Positions 6,570 to 9,518 of a stretch of DNA of 9,518 nucleotides are shown here, in pieces. The position numbers were made by a program, and so were the translations under genes. Numbering within the stretch: the stretch's first letter is position 1; each line of letters begins with the position of its first letter. Under the pieces are notes generated by a model that did no database searches, was not told the DNA's origin, and saw only the letters and a program-made list of their open reading frames with translations. Source of the DNA: Bacteroidales bacterium (GTDB lineage: Bacteria > Bacteroidota > Bacteroidia > Bacteroidales > WCHB1-69); assembly GCA_024400715.1 (NCBI GenBank), contig JAKSMH010000020.1:1-9518 (forward strand), read 5' to 3'.

Positions 6570-7178
6570 ATGTTTTTAGAGAGTAAGGCGAGTAGAAATT
6601 TACACAAAGGGTGGATAGAGGTGATTTGCGGGTCGATGTTTTCCGGAAAAACGGAAGAATTGCTCCGAAGAATCCGTCGTGCCAGATTCGCACAGCAGCA
6701 AATTGAACTTTTTAAGCCTGCCATCGATGTGAGATATGACGAAACCGACGTGGTTTCACACGACGAAACATCAATGGTTTCAACCCCCGTTCATAATTCT
6801 TCGGAAATACTCCTTTACGTCAATATGGAAACGGTGGAAGTCGTGGGCATCGATGAAGTACAATTTTTCGACAATGGCATTATTGATGTTTGCAACAAAT
6901 TGGCTGACAATGGAATACGCGTTATCGTGGCGGGATTGGATATGGACTACTTAGGACATCCGTTTGGACCGATGCCGGGTTTGCTGGCCGTGGCCGAATA
7001 CGTTTCCAAAGTCCACGCCATTTGCACCCGCTGCGGCGACCTTGCCCAATATTCCCACCGCCTGGTTATGAACGACAAGCAGGTGATGTTGGGCGAGAAA
7101 GAAAGTTACGAACCACTCTGCCGACATTGTTATAACGAACAACTTCAACAAAGCCAAAACGAAACGACGGAAAAATAG
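6570..7178 (+). CDS. tdk: Thymidine kinase (type II, TK1-like)
   Basis: Tdk phosphorylates thymidine (and deoxyuridine) to dTMP with ATP in the cytoplasm. From the ATG at 6570 the protein is 202 residues, normal for the family. Motifs: P-loop GSMFSGKT (21-28), [11 protein letters not shown] (55-65), the Walker-B-like DEVQFF (95-100) with the catalytic-base Glu E96, [15 protein letters not shown] (122-136), and a zinc site made of CTRC (152-155) and CRHC (184-187) flanking the lasso loop. An in-frame ATG at 6516 would add 18 Lys/Gln-rich residues. I reject it because it falls at or before the predicted transcription start and lengthens the protein beyond the usual N-terminus. The gene is divergent from the linker-protein gene and followed after 53 bases by sufE, which has its own promoter. 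No terminator was seen. Confidence 0.96.
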   Translation: MFLESKASRNLHKGWIEVICGSMFSGKTEELLRRIRRARFAQQQIELFKPAIDVRYDETDVVSHDETSMVSTPVHNSSEILLYVNMETVEVVGIDEVQFFDNGIIDVCNKLADNGIRVIVAGLDMDYLGHPFGPMPGLLAVAEYVSKVHAICTRCGDLAQYSHRLVMNDKQVMLGEKESYEPLCRHCYNEQLQQSQNETTEK

Positions 7179-7179
7179 A

Positions 7180-7212
7180 TTGCTCCACGCTCATCAAATT
7201 TTTGTATCTTTG
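7180..7212 (+). promoter_or_regulatory. Bacteroidota-type promoter for sufE
   Basis: TATCTTTG at 7205-7212 is a perfect TAnnTTTG -7 element. TTG at 7180-7182 lies 22 bases upstream and may serve as the -33 element. Transcription would start at about 7219, leaving a short leader before the ATG at 7232. This is the clearest promoter in the window and a good indicator of the phylum. Confidence 0.7.
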
Positions 7213-7231
7213 TAATTTAATTACTTGAAAA

Positions 7232-7660
7232 ATGGAATTATCACTGCAAGAAGCCGAACAACAAATCATCGACGAATTTGAACTATTTGAAGATTGGATG
7301 GATAAGTATAACTATATCATTGAATTAGGCAAAGAACTACCGCTGATTGACGACCAATATAAAACCGAACAATATCTCATTACGGGATGTCAGTCTCAAG
7401 TATGGCTCCACGCCGATTTCAAGGACGGCAAAATCAATTTTACCGCCGACAGCGACGCCATCATCACAAAAGGTATCATCAACTTGCTCATCCGCGTCCT
7501 CTCCGGCCGCACTCCGCAAGAAATATTGGATTGCTCTTTGGATTACATTGACAAAATCGGCTTAAAAGAACATCTGTCCCCGACAAGATCCAACGGTTTG
7601 GTGTCTATGATTAAACAGATTAAACTGTATGCGTTAGGATTTAGCAAAATCAGTAATTAA
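7232..7660 (+). CDS. sufE: SufE-family sulfur acceptor protein
   Basis: SufE accepts sulfur as a persulfide from the cysteine desulfurase SufS and passes it to the SufBCD scaffold for Fe-S cluster assembly. The 142-residue length is normal. The acceptor cysteine is C53 in the diagnostic ITGCQSQVWL (50-59). The N-terminal helix EFELFEDWMDKYNYIIELGKELP and the later HLSPTRSNGL (114-123) also match the family. It has its own promoter and no suf genes next to it, so it is a detached sufE. A 56-base gap without a recognisable terminator leads to the PfkB-family gene on the same strand, so read-through into that gene is possible. Confidence 0.95.
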   Translation: MELSLQEAEQQIIDEFELFEDWMDKYNYIIELGKELPLIDDQYKTEQYLITGCQSQVWLHADFKDGKINFTADSDAIITKGIINLLIRVLSGRTPQEILDCSLDYIDKIGLKEHLSPTRSNGLVSMIKQIKLYALGFSKISN

Positions 7661-7716
7661 AGGGTTAAAGGTGCAGAAATTTAGGTATAGGGATATAAAT
7701 TTTCAATAAAATCAAT

Positions 7717-8685
7717 ATGATAAAAATTATCGGTGTAGGAAATGCGTTAGTTGACGTAATCGTTAATCTACAAAATGAAGAAATATTAAATCAATTCTCC
7801 TTGGTAAAGGGCGGAATGGAAATGATTGACAGCGAACGGAAACGCAAAATCCATCAGGCGATTGAAGATATGCCAAAAGCTTCTGCCACAGGAGGTTCCA
7901 CATCCAACACCATTCACGGATTGGCACGATTGGGCATAGAGGCCGGCTATATGGGCAAGGTCTGTAATGACGAACCGGGCCGTTTTTTCCAAGCCGAAAT
8001 GGAACGCTACAAAGTTACGCCACACCTGATGTATTCCGATATTGACACTGGCATTGCCACCACCTTCATGACCCCCGATGCCGAACGGACTTTCGCCACC
8101 TACCTCGGTGCCGCCGCCACGATGACCGCAGCCGAAATCAATCCGGATATTTTCAAGGATTATGATTATCTGTATATTGAAGGATATCTGATTTTTAATC
8201 ACGATTTAGTACGGAAACTTTGCGAAATTGCCGATCAATATCACTTAAAAGTCGCTATGGATTTCGGAAGTTATAATATTGTGGAAGGTCATCTTGACTT
8301 TTTAAAGGATATCCTGCGTCGGTACGTTGACATTATTTTTGCCAATGAAGAAGAAGCCCTCGCCTTCACCGGCAAAGAAGGAGCGGAGGCACTTCCCATT
8401 TTGGCACAATATTGTCCCATTGCCATCGTAAAATTAGGCAAACACGGATCTATTGTGAATGTAAACGGTGAAGTCGTGGAAATTCCACCCTATGAGGCCC
8501 AACGCATCGACACCAACGGAGCCGGTGATATTTATGCTTCGGGCTTTATGTATGGTTTAATGAAAGGTTACAACATCCAACGCTGCGGCTACATTGCCAC
8601 GCGCCTTTCCGCCGCCATCATTGAAACCGTAGGGGCAAAATTAACCGACGAACAATGGGAAAAATTACTTCCCGAGGTCCGCTAA
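7717..8685 (+). CDS. PfkB-family carbohydrate/nucleoside kinase (adenosine kinase-like)
   Basis: A 322-residue ribokinase-fold kinase. The N-terminal MIKIIGVGNALVDVIV places the substrate-binding Asp at 13. ATGGSTSNT (57-65) holds the PfkB signature-1 glycines. DTNGAGDIYASGF (265-277) is signature 2, with the anion hole GAG and the catalytic base D271. FANEEEALAFTG (208-219) and VKLGKHGS (238-245) are further family marks. Bacteroidota homologues with this N-terminus are usually annotated as adenosine kinase or generic sugar kinase. ATP-dependent phosphorylation of a nucleoside or sugar 5'-hydroxyl is well supported, the exact substrate is not. Upstream, TAAATTTT (7696-7703) is an imperfect -7 box. 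The last 21 bases overlap the end of the convergent pncC gene, so neither gene has room for a terminator of its own between them. Confidence 0.93.
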   Translation: MIKIIGVGNALVDVIVNLQNEEILNQFSLVKGGMEMIDSERKRKIHQAIEDMPKASATGGSTSNTIHGLARLGIEAGYMGKVCNDEPGRFFQAEMERYKVTPHLMYSDIDTGIATTFMTPDAERTFATYLGAAATMTAAEINPDIFKDYDYLYIEGYLIFNHDLVRKLCEIADQYHLKVAMDFGSYNIVEGHLDFLKDILRRYVDIIFANEEEALAFTGKEGAEALPILAQYCPIAIVKLGKHGSIVNVNGEVVEIPPYEAQRIDTNGAGDIYASGFMYGLMKGYNIQRCGYIATRLSAAIIETVGAKLTDEQWEKLLPEVR

Positions 8686-9150
8686 CAATTCGTCTTTCAA
8701 CATTTGCAGGGCAGCTTCGGCCGCCTGATGAATAATTTCCACACGGCTTAAATTTGGGTCGAAGTGGTGGATTTTGGAATTGAAGCGGGTGGTGGTGGCC
8801 ACGCAAATCCACACGGTTCCGACCGGTTTTTCCTCGCTGCCGCCGCCTGGACCCGCAATGCCCGACGTGGCTATGGTATAGTCCACATCAAATAAACCCA
8901 TCGTGTTGATAGCCATATCATTAACCACAAATTCGCTGACCGCGCCGTGCTTTTTGAGGTTCAACTCGCGCACATTAAGCACCGAACGTTTAATCTCGTT
9001 GGAATAGGACACTACCGAACCTTTGAAAAATTCCGAACTTCCTGGAACCGAAGTGATGAGATGTGACAAATAACCCCCGGTACAGCTTTCGGCCACCGCT
9101 AATGTTTTTTTGTTTTTGAAAAACAATTCCGCAATTTCTTCCTGAATCAT
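8665..9150 (-). CDS. pncC: Nicotinamide-nucleotide amidohydrolase, stand-alone CinA C-terminal domain
   Basis: PncC deamidates nicotinamide mononucleotide to nicotinate mononucleotide, returning the NMN by-product of DNA ligase and other reactions to NAD synthesis. The 161 residues cover only the CinA_C domain, without the N-terminal MoeA-like domain found in full CinA. Motifs: AESCTGGYLSHLI (20-32), FFKGSVVSYSNEIK (41-54), GAVSEFVV (69-76), and TSGIAGPGGGSEEKPVGTVW (95-114). The ATG at 9148-9150 gives the expected N-terminus (MIQEEIAELFFKNKKTLAVAES). A TAnnTTTG box lies just upstream on the minus strand. The stop lies inside the convergent PfkB-family gene (21-bp overlap). The preceding minus-strand gene is the RloB-family fragment, 74 bases away, probably a separate unit. 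Confidence 0.95.
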   Translation of the reverse strand: MIQEEIAELFFKNKKTLAVAESCTGGYLSHLITSVPGSSEFFKGSVVSYSNEIKRSVLNVRELNLKKHGAVSEFVVNDMAINTMGLFDVDYTIATSGIAGPGGGSEEKPVGTVWICVATTTRFNSKIHHFDPNLSRVEIIHQAAEAALQMLKDELLADLGK

Positions 9151-9170
9151 CGTAAAAATATTTAATGAAG

Positions 9171-9178
9171 CAAAAATA
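9171..9178 (-). promoter_or_regulatory. Putative -7 box for pncC
   Basis: On the minus strand this reads TATTTTTG, a full TAnnTTTG match 20 bases before the pncC ATG, within the 74-base gap after the RloB-family gene. The 11-mer CGTATTTTTGC around it is identical to that before the aminotransferase. No clear -33 TTG is visible. Confidence 0.5.
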
Positions 9179-9224
9179 CGGAAAAAAAGGTTGTAGAGGA
9201 CGTGTTTTTGTATATTATCAAAAT

Positions 9225-9518
9225 TTAGGTAACTCCGAAATACTCCATCACTTTATACATATTGCATAATGCTTGGTTGGATTGCTCGCTATCGTATGCT
9301 GCAAGCAACTTCGCATTTTGAATAGCAGTCGGCAATTCTGCTTTCAAGCGACCATACAAAGTACCCTTAGAAAAAAGGTAGTACTTCTCCTTCTTTTCAT
9401 AACCACGCAGCTTGTCAATCTTTTTCAACTCCTTCTCCAAGAACTTATAATTTGGAAAATACTTGGTAGTTTGTTTGAAATGAAGCAACAGCCAATATTC
9501 CAAACAGGGATTGTTGAA
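9225..9518 (-). CDS. RloB-family (AbiLii-like) protein, C-terminal fragment running off the right edge
   Basis: The frame is open to the window edge and encodes 97 residues before the stop at 9225. The visible N-terminal part reads FNNPCLEYWLLLHF, which matches the hallmark (S/N)NPC(F/L)E.W.LLHF segment of RloB proteins. Further down, YEKKEKYYLF and AIQNAKLLAAYD fit the family's C-terminal helices. A TTG at 9501-9503 could be read as a start but is just the Leu of NPCLEYW, so the gene is truncated by the window and not short. RloB (named for R-linked ORFs in Campylobacter type I restriction loci) and its relative AbiLii usually pair with an AAA-type ATPase (RloA/AbiLi) and are linked to phage defence. 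That partner is expected upstream, beyond 9518. The family call is fairly firm. The molecular activity cannot be judged from this end. Confidence 0.8.
   Translation of the reverse strand, partial: FNNPCLEYWLLLHFKQTTKYFPNYKFLEKELKKIDKLRGYEKKEKYYLFSKGTLYGRLKAELPTAIQNAKLLAAYDSEQSNQALCNMYKVMEYFGVT

Noticed and set aside
7786..8202. 138-codon open frame on the minus strand inside the PfkB-family gene
   Set aside because: Gly/His/Ile-rich shadow of a clearly conserved kinase; no start context or motif.
9501..9503. TTG as start codon of a 92-residue protein at the right edge
   Set aside because: The frame continues to the edge and the upstream codons spell the conserved NPC before LEYWLLLHF, so TTG is an internal Leu codon.

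Overview
The window looks like chromosomal DNA from a member of the Bacteroidota, probably a Bacteroidales-type organism. Base composition is AT-rich, starts lack clear Shine-Dalgarno sites, and several intergenic gaps carry the phylum's -7 promoter element TAnnTTTG. The clearest are TATCTTTG before sufE, TATTTTTG before the aminotransferase and, on the minus strand, before pncC, and TAATTTTG before tdk. Protein families such as the TMTC-like TPR membrane protein, the SVSKRYSACG aminotransferase and the P/K/E-linker protein agree. Both window edges cut through genes. The first ~37 bases are an almost pure purine tract that resembles a contig-end artefact.

Layout. 1-1289 (+): C-terminal part of a membrane protein with a TPR tail. 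1359-2558 (+): PLP-dependent class I/II aminotransferase, closed by a strong hairpin at 2587-2613. 2633-3686 (+): a two-gene unit, a P-loop nucleotide-kinase-like protein overlapping a dCMP deaminase by 8 nt. It ends at a hairpin (3689-3720) that can terminate transcription from both sides. 6464-3738 (-): a probable three-gene operon of a cytoplasmic protein with a long Pro/Lys/Glu linker, a secreted bleomycin-hydrolase-like cysteine peptidase, and a small Cys-rich lipoprotein. 6570-7178 (+): thymidine kinase, divergent from that operon. 7232-7660 (+): SufE. 7717-8685 (+): a PfkB-family sugar/nucleoside kinase whose 3' end overlaps the convergent pncC (CinA C-terminal type amidohydrolase, 9150-8665, -) by 21 bp. 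9518-9225 (-): C-terminal end of an RloB-family protein, entering from the right edge.

How the genes fit together. Several act in nucleotide salvage: dCMP deaminase makes dUMP for dTMP synthesis, Tdk phosphorylates thymidine, the PfkB protein resembles adenosine kinases, and PncC recycles NMN in NAD metabolism. They are not one operon, so this is a theme and not a demonstrated pathway cluster. Two places touch phage-defence families. The kinase/deaminase pair has the domain order of the fused AvcD/DcdV deaminases, and the right edge holds the end of an RloB (AbiLii-like) protein whose usual ATPase partner would lie outside the window. No RNA genes, CRISPR arrays, insertion sequences or attachment sites were seen, and no gene-free stretch exceeds 300 bases.
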